Below are positions 49,075 to 57,008 of a DNA stretch of 57,008 nt, in pieces. Under the pieces are notes generated by a model. That model saw nothing but the letters and a program-made list of their open reading frames with translations. It did not search any database and was not told the DNA's origin. Position 1 is the stretch's first letter, and each line of letters opens with the position of its first letter. A program made the position numbers and the translations under genes. Origin of the DNA: CAIYRG01 sp964494505 (GTDB taxonomy: Bacteria > Pseudomonadota > Alphaproteobacteria > Micropepsales > Micropepsaceae); NCBI GenBank assembly GCA_964494505.1, contig CAZBRO010000033.1, positions 1 to 57,008 on the forward strand, written 5' to 3'.

Positions 49075-50994
49075 ATGGATGAAAAGCCAGCACCAACGGA
49101 GGATATGTCGCAGGTATCCCCGCCTCCGCCCGAGGCGCCTCTGAAGGGGGCGGCCCGCATCGAGGCCTATCTGAAAACGCTGCCCGACGGGCCAGGCGTC
49201 TATCGGATGATGAACGCCAAGGGCGAGGTGCTCTATGTCGGCAAGGCGTCGAGCCTGAAGAAGCGGGTCGCGGCCTATGCGAAGCCCACCGGCCATTCCA
49301 ACCGCATCGCCTACATGATCTCGGAAACCGCGGAGATGATCTTCGTCTCGACGGCATCGGAGACCGAGGCGCTGCTGCTCGAAGCCAATCTGATCAAGCG
49401 GTTGAAGCCTCGCTACAATGTCAGCTATCGCGACGATAAGAGCTTCCCTAACATTCTGCTGAGGACGGACCACGCCTTCCCGCAGGTGCTGAAGCATCGC
49501 GGCGCCAAGGCGAAGGACGGCATCTATTACGGCCCGTTCGCGTCGGCTGGCGCGGTGAATATGACGCTCAACACGCTGCAACGGGCGTTTCTGTTGCGCT
49601 CGTGCTCGGATGCGGTGTTTTCGGGGCGGACGCGGCCATGCCTGCTCTTCCAGATCAAGCGCTGCAGCGCGCCCTGCACGGCGCGCATAGATGCCGCCGA
49701 TTACGCGGCGCTGGTGGCGCAGGCCAAGGAGTTCCTGACCGGCAAGAGCCGGAGCGTTCAGGAGGAGCTTGCGCACGAGATGCAGGAGGCTTCGGAGCGC
49801 ATGGATTTCGAGCAGGCAGCCCAGCTCCGCGACCGCATCCGCGCCATGAGCCACATCCAGCTCAGGCAGGGCATCAACCCCTCCACCTTCACGGAAGCTG
49901 ACGTATTCGCGCTCTATCGCGAGGGTGCCCACTCCTGCGTGCAGGTGTTCTTCTTCCGGGCCGGCCAGAACTGGGGCAACCGTCCTTATTTCCCCCGGCA
50001 CATTGCGGACATTTCCAATGGCGAGGTGCTGGGGTCGTTCCTCAGCCAGTTCTACGACACGCGTACCGCGCCCGCGCTGATCCTGTTGAGCGAAGATGTG
50101 GCCGACCGCGACCTGATCGCGGAGGCCCTCTGCATCCGCTCCGGGCGCAAGGTGGAGATCGCGCTCCCGGCCCGCGGTGAAAAGCGCGAGATCATGGAGG
50201 CGGCTCTGCAGAATGCTCGCTCCCAATTCGCTCGGGCCCAGGCCGAAAGCGCATCCCAGCGGGCGCTGCTGGAGGGGGTGGCGGAGACTTTCGGCCTTGA
50301 CGGACCGCCCAAGCGGATCGAGGTCTACGACAATTCTCATATCCAAGGGGCCAACGCGGTTGGCGCCATGGTCGTCGCAGGACCGGAAGGCTTCCAGAAA
50401 TCGGAGTATCGAAAATTTAATATCAAATCGGAGGACCTCACGCCGGGTGACGACATCGGCATGATGCGCGAAGTCCTCACCCGCCGCTTTGGCCGGCTGG
50501 TGCGGGAGAGCGGCGAAGGCGCCGAGCCCGGCGACAAATGGAACAAATGGCCCGATTTGGTTCTGATCGACGGGGGACAATCTCAGGTGGAAGCGGCCCA
50601 TGGGGCGCTTGCGGAAGTAGGGGCGGACGATGTCGTTATCGTGGGCGTAGCCAAGAGCATCGAGCGGGAAGCCGGCCGCGAGCACTTCCATGCCCAAGGC
50701 AAAGCACCCTTCCGGCTCGATGCGAAAAGTCCTGTTCTCTATTATTTGCAACGGCTGCGTGACGAGGCGCACCGTTTCGCCATCGGTTCCCACCGGAAGA
50801 AGCGATCGAAGGCCATCGGGGCGAGCCCGCTCGAGGAGATCCCAGGCGTGGGCGGCAAGCGCAAAAAGGCGCTGCTCACCCATTTCGGCTCGGCGCGGGG
50901 GGTGGCGAGCGCGAGCCTGGGCGATCTTGAGGCGGTCGAGGGGGTCAGTTCGGCCCTCGCCCGGAAGATTTACGATTTCTTCCACACGGATTAA
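49075..50994 (+). CDS. uvrC: Excinuclease ABC subunit C
   Basis: 639 residues. GIY-YIG nuclease near the start (GPGVYRMMNAKGEVLYVGKA, SLKKRVAAYAK), Cys-rich CLLFQIKRCSAPC, UVR domain MQEASERMDFEQAAQLRDRIRAM, the RNase H-like second nuclease (EVYDNSHIQGANAVGAMVV, LVLIDGGQSQVEAA) and C-terminal helix-hairpin-helices IPGVGGKRKKALL and VEGVSSALARKI. Makes both incisions in nucleotide excision repair. Confidence 0.97.
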   Translation: MDEKPAPTEDMSQVSPPPPEAPLKGAARIEAYLKTLPDGPGVYRMMNAKGEVLYVGKASSLKKRVAAYAKPTGHSNRIAYMISETAEMIFVSTASETEALLLEANLIKRLKPRYNVSYRDDKSFPNILLRTDHAFPQVLKHRGAKAKDGIYYGPFASAGAVNMTLNTLQRAFLLRSCSDAVFSGRTRPCLLFQIKRCSAPCTARIDAADYAALVAQAKEFLTGKSRSVQEELAHEMQEASERMDFEQAAQLRDRIRAMSHIQLRQGINPSTFTEADVFALYREGAHSCVQVFFFRAGQNWGNRPYFPRHIADISNGEVLGSFLSQFYDTRTAPALILLSEDVADRDLIAEALCIRSGRKVEIALPARGEKREIMEAALQNARSQFARAQAESASQRALLEGVAETFGLDGPPKRIEVYDNSHIQGANAVGAMVVAGPEGFQKSEYRKFNIKSEDLTPGDDIGMMREVLTRRFGRLVRESGEGAEPGDKWNKWPDLVLIDGGQSQVEAAHGALAEVGADDVVIVGVAKSIEREAGREHFHAQGKAPFRLDAKSPVLYYLQRLRDEAHRFAIGSHRKKRSKAIGASPLEEIPGVGGKRKKALLTHFGSARGVASASLGDLEAVEGVSSALARKIYDFFHTD

Positions 50995-51055
50995 GAGGGT
51001 ACGAGCGCGCCGAACGCCTGACTTTAGGGGCGCGTCTCCTGTAGAGTGACCTATC

Positions 51056-51661
51056 ATGTCGTCCTTGCCCAATGCCCTGACGTTGTCGCGTATCGCGCTG
51101 GTGCCGCTTTTTGTGGCCGCCTTTTTCCTGCCCGGCAGCGAGGGGCGCTGGGTCGTGCTCGTGCTGTTCTGCGTCGCCGGAATCACGGATGCCTTCGACG
51201 GCATGATCGCGCGGCGGTTGAAGGCGGAATCCTCGCTCGGCCGGATGCTCGATCCGATCGCGGATAAGCTGATCGTATCGGCGGCGCTGCTTATGCTTGC
51301 CTCCGACGGCACACTGCGCGGCATCAACCTGGTGCCGGCGCTGGTCATCCTCTGCCGCGAGATTCTGGTGTCTGGCCTGCGGGAATTTCTCGCCGGCGCC
51401 GACGTCAGCCTGCCCGTGACGCGCATCGCGAAGATGAAGACGGTCGTGCAGATGGTCGCGATCGGCGCGCTGATCGCGAGCTCGGCCAGCGAAGACATGC
51501 TCCCCGGTGTGACCAGGATTGCGCTGATCGGTTTGTGGATGGCGAGCGCACTCACCTTCTACACCGGCTATGCCTATCTCCTGGCGGGGCTTCATCACGC
51601 GCGGGGGACGCACCGGCCGGTCGGCGGCCCGGTGAAACGGCCCAATCAGAGAACCGCATGA
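51056..51661 (+). CDS. pgsA: CDP-diacylglycerol-glycerol-3-phosphate 3-phosphatidyltransferase
   Basis: 201 residues with several membrane helices. CDP-alcohol phosphatidyltransferase motif: DAFDGMIARRL and LGRMLDPIADK (D-G-x2-A-R-x8-G-x3-D-x3-D). Opens NALTLSRIALVPLFV. Makes phosphatidylglycerol phosphate. The uvrC-pgsA pair, with 61 bases between, is common in Proteobacteria, and moaDE follow closely. Confidence 0.95.
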   Translation: MSSLPNALTLSRIALVPLFVAAFFLPGSEGRWVVLVLFCVAGITDAFDGMIARRLKAESSLGRMLDPIADKLIVSAALLMLASDGTLRGINLVPALVILCREILVSGLREFLAGADVSLPVTRIAKMKTVVQMVAIGALIASSASEDMLPGVTRIALIGLWMASALTFYTGYAYLLAGLHHARGTHRPVGGPVKRPNQRTA

Positions 51662-51668
51662 GGGCCAG

Positions 51669-51920
51669 GTGAAGCTGCTGTATTTCGCCTGGGTGAGGCA
51701 AAAGATCGGCACATCGGAAGAGGAATTGAGTGTGCCGGCATCCGTCGGCACGGTCCTCGAATTGATCGAACTCCTGCGCAAGCGTGGCGGCGGCTATGAA
51801 GCGGCCTTCCGCGATCTCAAAGCGCTGCGTGTCGCGGTCAATCAGAAGCACACCGGGTTCGACGCAAGTTTGGCTGCGGGCGACGAGGTCGCTTTCTTTC
51901 CTCCGGTGACCGGAGGATGA
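51669..51920 (+). CDS. moaD: Molybdopterin synthase small subunit
   Basis: 83 residues, GTG start. Ubiquitin-like fold ending in the required double glycine (FFPPVTGG), which carries the thiocarboxylate sulfur. KLLYFAWVRQKIG is the typical start. Stop overlaps the moaE start (ATGA). Needed for Moco used by the IorAB-like oxidase in this window. Confidence 0.95.
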   Translation: MKLLYFAWVRQKIGTSEEELSVPASVGTVLELIELLRKRGGGYEAAFRDLKALRVAVNQKHTGFDASLAAGDEVAFFPPVTGG

Positions 51921-52360
51921 ACAACATCCGTGTCCAGGCGGAGGATTTCGATCCGGGTGTCGAGATCGCCGCCCTTAGCGATAGATGTGGGTCGATCGGC
52001 GCGGTCGCAAGCTTCATCGGGCTGGTGCGCGGCGACGGCGGCCTCACGGCGATGACGCTCGACCACTATCCCGGCATGTGCGAGCGCGAGATCGGGGCCC
52101 ATGTCGTTGAGGCCGAAGGGCGCTGGCCGCTGATGGGCGTGCGCATCGTCCATCGCGTGGGGCGGCTCACGCCGGGCGAACGGATCGTCTTTGTGGGCGT
52201 CGCATCTTCGCATCGGCAGGCGGCATTCGAGGCCTGCGAATTCCTGATGGATTATTTGAAAACGCGCGCGCCGTTCTGGAAGCTTGAAGAACGCGCATCC
52301 GCCCAAACCTGGGTGGAAGCGCGCGCCCAAGACGACGAGAGCGTCAGGCGCTGGCGCTGA
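51917..52360 (+). CDS. moaE: Molybdopterin synthase large subunit
   Basis: 147 residues. Typical MoaE elements: GAVASFIGLVRGDGG, LDHYPGMCEREI, RIVHRVGRLTPGERIVFVGVASSHRQAAFEACEFLMDYLKTRAPFWKLE. Contains the catalytic Lys region KTRAPFWKLE. Forms a heterotetramer with MoaD. Its 3' end overlaps ilvE on the other strand by 17 bases. Confidence 0.95.
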   Translation: MNNIRVQAEDFDPGVEIAALSDRCGSIGAVASFIGLVRGDGGLTAMTLDHYPGMCEREIGAHVVEAEGRWPLMGVRIVHRVGRLTPGERIVFVGVASSHRQAAFEACEFLMDYLKTRAPFWKLEERASAQTWVEARAQDDESVRRWR

Positions 52361-53264
52361 CCGCCACCCGAGGGGCGATGACCGGATCGGCCCGCTTCGT
52401 TTCCGCCGTGAAATCGTTCATCAGCGTTTCGGTGATGCGCCCCGGCTTGAAGCGGTAGGTGCCGATTTCCGAGACCGGCGTCACTTCGGCAGCCGTTCCG
52501 GTGAGGAAGCATTCCTCGAAACCGGCCAGTTCATCGGGGTGAATGGCGCGCTCGTTCACCGGAATCTGACGCTGCTTGGCGAGTGCGATCACCGAGCGCC
52601 GCGTGATGCCGTCCAGGAAACAATCGGGCGTCGGCGTATGCAGCCCTCCATCCTTGACGAAGAAAATGTTGGCGCCCGTGGCTTCCGCGACCAATCCCCG
52701 ATAATCGAGCATCATCGCGTCGGCATAACCTTTGGCCTCGGCGATGTGCTTGGACATTGTGCAGATCATGTAAAGGCCTGCGGCTTTGGCTTTGGTCGGC
52801 GCGGTGTCGGGCGCCGGACGCCGCCACTCGGCGAAATCGAGCCTGATCCCTTTCAGCTTTTCCTTGGGGTCGAAATAGGAGGGCCACTGCCACACGGCGA
52901 TCGCCACGTGAATCTTCGTCTGCTGGGCGGCGACCGCCATCATCTCGCTGCCCCGGAACACGACCGGGCGCACATAGCCGTCCTTGATCCCCTGCACCTC
53001 GGCCGCCTGATAACAGGCGCGGTTGATCTCGTCTTCCGTGTACGGAATTTTCATGCCGAGAATGCGCGCGGATTCGAACAGGCGCTTGGTGTGTTCGTCC
53101 AGATGGAAGATGCGCCCGTCATACATCCGTTCGCCTTCGAAAACGCAGGAGGCATAATGCAGGCCGTGGGTGAGGACGTGGGTCTTGGCGTCGCGCCAGG
53201 GCACGAGCGCCCCGTCGTACCAAAGCTGTCCGTCGCGGTCGTCGAAGGGAATGATGGCTGCCAT
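52344..53264 (-). CDS. ilvE: Branched-chain amino acid aminotransferase
   Basis: 306 residues, fold type IV PLP enzyme. THVLTHGLHYASCVFEGERMY near the N-terminus, YVRPVVFRG, the PLP lysine in PTKAKAAGLYM, EATGANIFFVKDG and CFLDGITRRSVIALA are the class IV signature elements; the C-terminus has ECFLTGTAAEVTPV. Last step of Val, Leu and Ile synthesis. Divergent from the response regulator across 141 bases. Confidence 0.95.
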   Translation of the reverse strand: MAAIIPFDDRDGQLWYDGALVPWRDAKTHVLTHGLHYASCVFEGERMYDGRIFHLDEHTKRLFESARILGMKIPYTEDEINRACYQAAEVQGIKDGYVRPVVFRGSEMMAVAAQQTKIHVAIAVWQWPSYFDPKEKLKGIRLDFAEWRRPAPDTAPTKAKAAGLYMICTMSKHIAEAKGYADAMMLDYRGLVAEATGANIFFVKDGGLHTPTPDCFLDGITRRSVIALAKQRQIPVNERAIHPDELAGFEECFLTGTAAEVTPVSEIGTYRFKPGRITETLMNDFTAETKRADPVIAPRVAVSASA

Positions 53265-53405
53265 GATGATGTCCTAGAGTAGTGCCTGCCTTAGCTTAGG
53301 CTCGCCTCCTAAGTTGTAAGGTTAGGGTATCGTGCTTGCTACGCCTAGTGGGGCAGCATAATGATGTCAACATAAGGGGACCGGGCAATCATTTACCATG
53401 TTCCG

Positions 53406-54101
53406 ATGAACGCGTCCGACACTCCTCACATTCTCGTGGTCGATGACGACAAGCGACTGCGCGAACTGTTGCAGCGTTATCTTTCCACGAACGGGTACCG
53501 CGTCACGGCGGCAGCCGGTGCTGCCGAAGCGCGCGCGCTGATCAAGAGCATCGCCTTCGACGGGTTGATCCTGGACGTGATGATGCCGGGCGAGAACGGA
53601 TTGGATCTGGCCGCCGATTTGCGTTCGCAATCCGACGTCCCCATCCTGATGCTGACCGCGCGCGGGGAGCCCGAGGACCGCATCCTGGGCCTTGAGCGCG
53701 GCGCGGACGACTACCTCGGCAAACCCTTCGAGCCGCGCGAGCTCGCGCTCCGGGTTGCCTCCCTCATCCGCCGCAGCCGCACCGGCCGCCCGCCGCCGCA
53801 CCGCGAGGTCCGGATGGGCGCCTGCATCTTTGACGCCGAGCGGGGGGAACTCACCCGGGGCGGCAAGCGGGTCAAGCTCACCTCGTCCGAATCCCAGATG
53901 CTCAAGCTGTTCGCCTCCAATGCCGGCCGCAGCTTCTCGCGCCAATCGCTGTGCACGCGCCTGAACATCGCGCTCGAGCGTTCCGTCGATGTGCAGGTCA
54001 CCCGCCTCCGCCGCAAGATCGAGGAGGACCCCAAGCTTCCGCTTTATCTCCAGACCGTCCGTGGTGTCGGCTATGTCCTGGTCCCAGACAGCGTTGGATA
54101 A
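53406..54101 (+). CDS. OmpR-family response regulator
   Basis: 231 residues. Receiver domain with acidic pair VVDDDKR, phospho-acceptor Asp57 in LILDVMMPG, LMLTARG and the K of DDYLGKPFEP. The C-terminal winged helix has ELTRGGKRVKLTSSESQML, SRQSLCTRL, SVDVQVTRLRRKIEEDP and GVGYVLV. The partner kinase starts inside its last 29 bases. Most like OmpR; target genes unknown. Confidence 0.93.
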   Translation: MNASDTPHILVVDDDKRLRELLQRYLSTNGYRVTAAAGAAEARALIKSIAFDGLILDVMMPGENGLDLAADLRSQSDVPILMLTARGEPEDRILGLERGADDYLGKPFEPRELALRVASLIRRSRTGRPPPHREVRMGACIFDAERGELTRGGKRVKLTSSESQMLKLFASNAGRSFSRQSLCTRLNIALERSVDVQVTRLRRKIEEDPKLPLYLQTVRGVGYVLVPDSVG

Positions 54102-55461
54102 CACCCGCCGGACGCTCTCGCGTTCGCCGCTGCATCCTTTCCGCTGGCTGAAGCGGCTGATGCCGCGCGGACTGTTCGGGCGCTCGCTGATCATCATCCT
54201 GGCGCCGATGCTGATCCTGCAGGCCGTGGTGACGGCCGTCTTCTTCGACCGCCATTACCGCGTCGTCACCGCCACCATGACGCGCGGGGTCGCCAACGAT
54301 GTGGGCTACATGGTGATGCTGGAGAACAAGCTCCCCCCCGGGCCTGAGCGCGACCGCGAGCGAGACACCGCCGCCAAGCTGTTCGGATATCCGGCCGAGT
54401 TCATGCCGGGCGAGCGCCTGACCCGCACGGTATCGGCGCCCGACACCGTGCTCGACCGCCAGCTTGCCTTCATCTTCGGAAGCCAGCTTCCCCAGGCGAC
54501 CGCCTTCGACACGCAGCGCTTCACCGAATATGTCGACCTGCGGGTGCAGCTCAAAGACGGCGTGCTGCGGCTCCTCATTCCGCGCGCCCGCGTCACCGCC
54601 TCGAACGCCGACATCTTCATCCTCTGGATGATCGGCTCCTCGATTTTCCTGATCGCCATCGCGGTGATGTTCCTGCGCAACCAGGTCAAACCCATCGAGC
54701 GGCTCGCCTACGCCGCCGAGAGCTTCGGCAAGGGCCGGAGCGTCGCCGAGTTCAAGGCATATGGCGCAACCGAAGTCCGCCGCGCGGCCTCCGCGTTCCT
54801 GCAGATGCGCGAGCGCATCGAACGCTTCGTGCAGCAGCGCACCGACATGCTCGCCGGCATCAGCCACGATTTGAAGACGCCGCTGACGCGGATGCGGCTC
54901 CAGCTCGCCATGATGCCGCCCGACGAGGACACCAAGGCGATGGAATCCGACATCGTCGAGATGGAGCGCATGCTGAACGAATATCTGGAATTCGCGCGCG
55001 GCGACGGCGGCGGAGGCGCGGCCGAGCCGGCCGATCTTTCGCTGCTGGCGGCGGAAGCGGTTGCCGATTGCGCGCGCGCACACGAGGCGCTGGCGCGGGT
55101 CACGCTGTCGGCGGACCAAGGGCTGACGGTCACTGTCAAGCGCAATGCGCTGAAGCGCTGCCTGGTCAATCTGGTCGACAACGCGCTGAAATATGGGTCG
55201 CGCGTGCAGGTGGGCTTGCGCCGTTCCGGGCGAAGCGTGGAGCTGACCGTGGACGACGACGGGCCGGGGATTCCGGAAAACATGCGCGAGGAAGCCTTCC
55301 GCCCGTTCCATCGCCTGGACGAGGGTCGCAACCTGCAGACCGGCGGCGTGGGCTTGGGGCTCGCGATTGCACGCGACATCGCGCGTGCCCATGGCGGCGA
55401 TGTGCGTCTGGACAAAAGCCCGCTCGGCGGCCTCCGCGCCATCATCCGTTTGCCGATTTGA
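54073..55461 (+). CDS. EnvZ-like sensor histidine kinase
   Basis: 462 residues from ATG 54073, overlapping the regulator gene. Two membrane helices (SLIIILAPMLILQAVVTAVFF and ILWMIGSSIFLIAIAVMFL) flank a periplasmic domain of about 130 residues. HAMP follows (NQVKPIERLAYAAESFGKG), then the phospho-His265 in GISHDLKTPLTRMR, N box LVNLVDNALKYG, G1 DDDGPGIP, F box FRPFHRLD and G2 GVGLGLAIARDI. Close to the EnvZ family. Signal unknown. Confidence 0.93.
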   Translation: MSWSQTALDNTRRTLSRSPLHPFRWLKRLMPRGLFGRSLIIILAPMLILQAVVTAVFFDRHYRVVTATMTRGVANDVGYMVMLENKLPPGPERDRERDTAAKLFGYPAEFMPGERLTRTVSAPDTVLDRQLAFIFGSQLPQATAFDTQRFTEYVDLRVQLKDGVLRLLIPRARVTASNADIFILWMIGSSIFLIAIAVMFLRNQVKPIERLAYAAESFGKGRSVAEFKAYGATEVRRAASAFLQMRERIERFVQQRTDMLAGISHDLKTPLTRMRLQLAMMPPDEDTKAMESDIVEMERMLNEYLEFARGDGGGGAAEPADLSLLAAEAVADCARAHEALARVTLSADQGLTVTVKRNALKRCLVNLVDNALKYGSRVQVGLRRSGRSVELTVDDDGPGIPENMREEAFRPFHRLDEGRNLQTGGVGLGLAIARDIARAHGGDVRLDKSPLGGLRAIIRLPI

Positions 55462-55473
55462 GAGCCGATGCTG

Positions 55474-55500
55474 CTCATGCTTCGGCAAGCTCAGCATGAG
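55474..55500. repeat. Hairpin CTCATGCT / AGCATGAG after the sensor kinase
   Basis: CTCATGCT-tcggcaagctc-AGCATGAG is a perfect 8-base inverted repeat 12 bases after the kinase stop. Its CAAGCTCAG...ATGAGG core recurs at 9946-10020. It may serve as a terminator or an mRNA-stabilising REP-like element. Confidence 0.65.
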
Positions 55501-55517
55501 GAAAATGAAACACGCTT

Positions 55518-55620
55518 GTCATCCCGGACGGCCGCGAGGCCGATCCGGGACCCATCTCGACGCTCGCGCCGGGCGGATGGGTCATCCCGCCCCGCCCCCT
55601 TCGGGGCCGGCCGGGATGAC
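55518..55620. repeat. Intergenic repeat bounded by GTCATCCCGG inverted ends
   Basis: The element begins GTCATCCCGG and ends CCGGGATGAC, a perfect 10-base terminal inverted repeat. Inside are further self-complementary parts (CGGCCGCGAGGCCG, GGCC...). Repeats opening with GTCATCCCGG are frequent in alphaproteobacterial intergenic DNA. No coding content. Confidence 0.7.
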
Positions 55621-55982
55621 ACAGGGTATTCACCCCTCCCCCCTCCCGGGGGGTTCTGGCGAGCCGGCGTCCGAAATCTCCAAGGATTTGGCCGGTTTTT
55701 CATCCGTTCGCGCTGCATTATTTGGTGCGGATTCCCGTGCGATTTCGGTGCATTCCGGCACCGGTTCGGCCAAATTCGGATGGCATTGGGACGCGGCCTC
55801 GTTCGGCTTTCCAGCAGCCCCGGTGGATGGGGTCTTCTTGGGCAATGGGTCTCTCTTTCGCGGTCTTGCATTGCCAGGGAGATGTGGTGTCGCGCGATGC
55901 CGGCCGCGCGAAAATTTCGCGTCTATGTTTTTTCAGCGCGGTGTTGAAAAGGCTGCGACTCGCTCACGTCGCAACCGCCCTG

Positions 55983-56423
55983 TCAGGGGATGCGCGTCCA
56001 GATTTGAGTCTTGCCGAAAATCGGCAGGAGCACATAGGCGCGCACGCGCAAGGTGCCATCGTCCTGAATCGACATCAGGGCGTTGTAGTTCCTGCCGCTG
56101 TCGGGATTGTAGATTTTGCCACCCTCCCAAGTGCGCTCGCCGGTGCGGCGAAGACCGTAGAGAATTTGCAACCCCAAGAGGGGACGCGTGCGAAGTGCGG
56201 GAACCGCATTTCTGAAATCGACCAGCGGCTGGTTTTGAGCGTCGTTGGGCCATCTGAACCAGACGAGCGTCCCGCACAACATCTCGCCGCAGGGCGCAAT
56301 CCGGACTTCGACGCGCGCGCTCGCGTCCAGCCAGACACCGGCCGGCGTTGGGCTTTGCGCGGCGGCAGGGGCTACGAGAAGCACCACGGCGAGGAGAAGA
56401 TATGCAAACCGAAACGGCACCAT
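55983..56423 (-). CDS. DUF2147-family exported protein
   Basis: 146 residues with a signal peptide (MVPFRFAYLLLAVVLLVAPAAAQ). GVWLDASARVEVRIAPCGEMLCGTLVWFRWP, the Cys pair, GGKIYNPDSGRNYNALMSI and LRVRAYVLLPIFGKTQIWTRI are the DUF2147 hallmarks, a lipocalin-like beta barrel of unknown ligand. Divergent from the cytochrome gene across 169 bases. Confidence 0.92.
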   Translation of the reverse strand: MVPFRFAYLLLAVVLLVAPAAAQSPTPAGVWLDASARVEVRIAPCGEMLCGTLVWFRWPNDAQNQPLVDFRNAVPALRTRPLLGLQILYGLRRTGERTWEGGKIYNPDSGRNYNALMSIQDDGTLRVRAYVLLPIFGKTQIWTRIP

Positions 56424-56592
56424 GAACTCCCAGCGCCCCCTGCGGCCGTGGAAGCTTAAGGCCTATTCGGATCGAGGTCGATAAAGCCGCCGCGGCAAGC
56501 CGGTCATCCGATTGAAGGACGGCTTCCGGTGTTCTAGAAACGGCCGAATCGAACCCTCATTTTTTCCCAGAACGAGCCCGAGCAGACAGATC

Positions 56593-56895
56593 ATGATCAA
56601 GACACAGTTCCCCAGGATTGCCGGCGCCGCATGGGCGCTTTCCGCCGCAGCGGCGATCGCCAGCTTCCCCGCCCTGGCGCAGGATCTGCCCGCCGGCAAG
56701 GGCAAGGACGTGGTGCAGATGATCTGCTCCGGCTGCCATGACCTCTCGCCCATCACCGACGGCGGCGGCGGCACGAAGGAGGACTGGGAAGGGGCCGTCC
56801 AAGGCATGATCGCCATGGGAGCCACAATCAAACCCGCCGACGTGACCGTGATCGTGGATTATCTGGCGCAGAATTTCCCGCCGAAGAAGAAGTAG
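56593..56895 (+). CDS. Small periplasmic c-type cytochrome
   Basis: 100 residues, signal peptide ending ALAQ. A single heme motif CSGCH is at about residue 49, and the distal region has GMIAMGATIKPADVTVIVDYLAQNFPP, with Met as likely sixth ligand. This class serves as electron acceptor for sulfite, alcohol or other periplasmic dehydrogenases. It is far from the PQQ dehydrogenase (28011-29702), but could accept its electrons (inference). Confidence 0.88.
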   Translation: MIKTQFPRIAGAAWALSAAAAIASFPALAQDLPAGKGKDVVQMICSGCHDLSPITDGGGGTKEDWEGAVQGMIAMGATIKPADVTVIVDYLAQNFPPKKK

Positions 56896-56897
56896 CA

Positions 56898-57008
56898 GCC
56901 CCCTCCGGCGCTTCGCGCCACCTCCCCCGTAAACGGGGGAGGAGCGCCCCCTCCGGCGCTTCGCGCCACCTCCCCCGTAAACGGGGGAGGAGCGCCCCCT
57001 CCGGCGCT
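56898..57008. repeat. 48-bp tandem repeat, at least 2.3 copies, two hairpins per unit
   Basis: Units start at 56898, 56946 and 56994; the last runs off the window. Each has GGCGC-ttc-GCGCC and CCTCCCCCG-taaa-CGGGGGAGG. The full copies appear identical. A diverged single copy of the same two-hairpin design is inside the gene at 15790-16947. It lies just downstream of the cytochrome gene. Confidence 0.9.

Larger units (their letters stand above)
55462..55982. other. Repeat-rich intergenic region without a convincing gene
   Basis: Between the kinase and the DUF2147 gene. It holds two hairpin elements (55474-55500 and 55518-55620) and then about 350 bases of non-repetitive DNA. A minus-strand frame from TTG 55845 (MPKKTPSTGAAGKPNEAAS...) reads as a low-complexity basic peptide that ends in repeat sequence. 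I cannot call it a gene. Confidence 0.6.

Noticed and set aside
55630..55845. Minus-strand frame starting MPKKTPSTGAAGKPNEAAS
   Set aside because: TTG start, low complexity, and its 3' end lies in repeat DNA. Possible remnant, not supported as a gene.
56898..57008. CRISPR array
   Set aside because: The 48-bp units are contiguous, with no unique spacers between them.

Overview
The window reads as GC-rich chromosomal DNA of an alphaproteobacterium. Typical markers are the tightly packed block lgt, MidA/NDUFAF7-type methyltransferase, pgeF and prs, then ubiK, a YbjN-like gene and proC, together with orphan tripartite-tricarboxylate-type (TTT) binding proteins, hyuAB and an IorAB-type molybdenum oxidase. 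I cannot assign a genus. I found no rRNA, tRNA, CRISPR array or transposase.

Layout. 1-3021 is an accessory surface region. It holds the N-terminal part of a giant SdrD-repeat protein with a thioester-like head, running off the left edge, and a 48-residue PEP-CTERM mini-protein behind a good sigma-54 promoter match, in otherwise gene-poor DNA. 3022-11952 is a catabolic cluster: two TTT solute-binding proteins, hyuA, hyuB, an Asp/Glu-racemase-like gene cut short by a stop codon, an FMN alpha-hydroxy-acid oxidase and a conserved secreted protein. 12052-14486 holds small proteins, a Nudix hydrolase and a Crp/Fnr regulator. 14495-17819 is a TauD dioxygenase, enolase-superfamily and MFS operon. 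17935-19340 holds two universal stress proteins, one with an FNR/FixK-like box. 19408-29702 is an oxidative-metabolism region: IorAB-like oxidase, tandem metallo-beta-lactamase paralogues, a two-domain VOC protein, a large M28 peptidase and a PQQ alcohol dehydrogenase with a lanthanide-type DYD motif.

29767-33185 is the conserved ATP-grasp / alpha-E / transglutaminase trio. 33193-56895 is mostly core: prs, pgeF, MidA-like, lgt, ubiK, proC, arsC-like, a cold-shock gene, GST, cutA, trpS, glnD, a zinc alcohol dehydrogenase, a pteridine-reductase-like SDR coupled to folB, a persulfide dioxygenase-rhodanese fusion, uvrC, pgsA, moaD, moaE, ilvE, an OmpR/EnvZ-type pair, a DUF2147 protein and a small cytochrome c. 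Short hairpin repeats sit between genes; one of them has become part of a protein C-terminus. The window ends in a 48-bp tandem repeat.

The most unusual items are the mini PEP-CTERM gene with its promoter, the thioester-like head of the SdrD protein, two decaying gene ends in the catabolic cluster (a nonsense codon and a frameshift), the DYD alcohol dehydrogenase, and a 73-residue flagellar-rod-like orphan.
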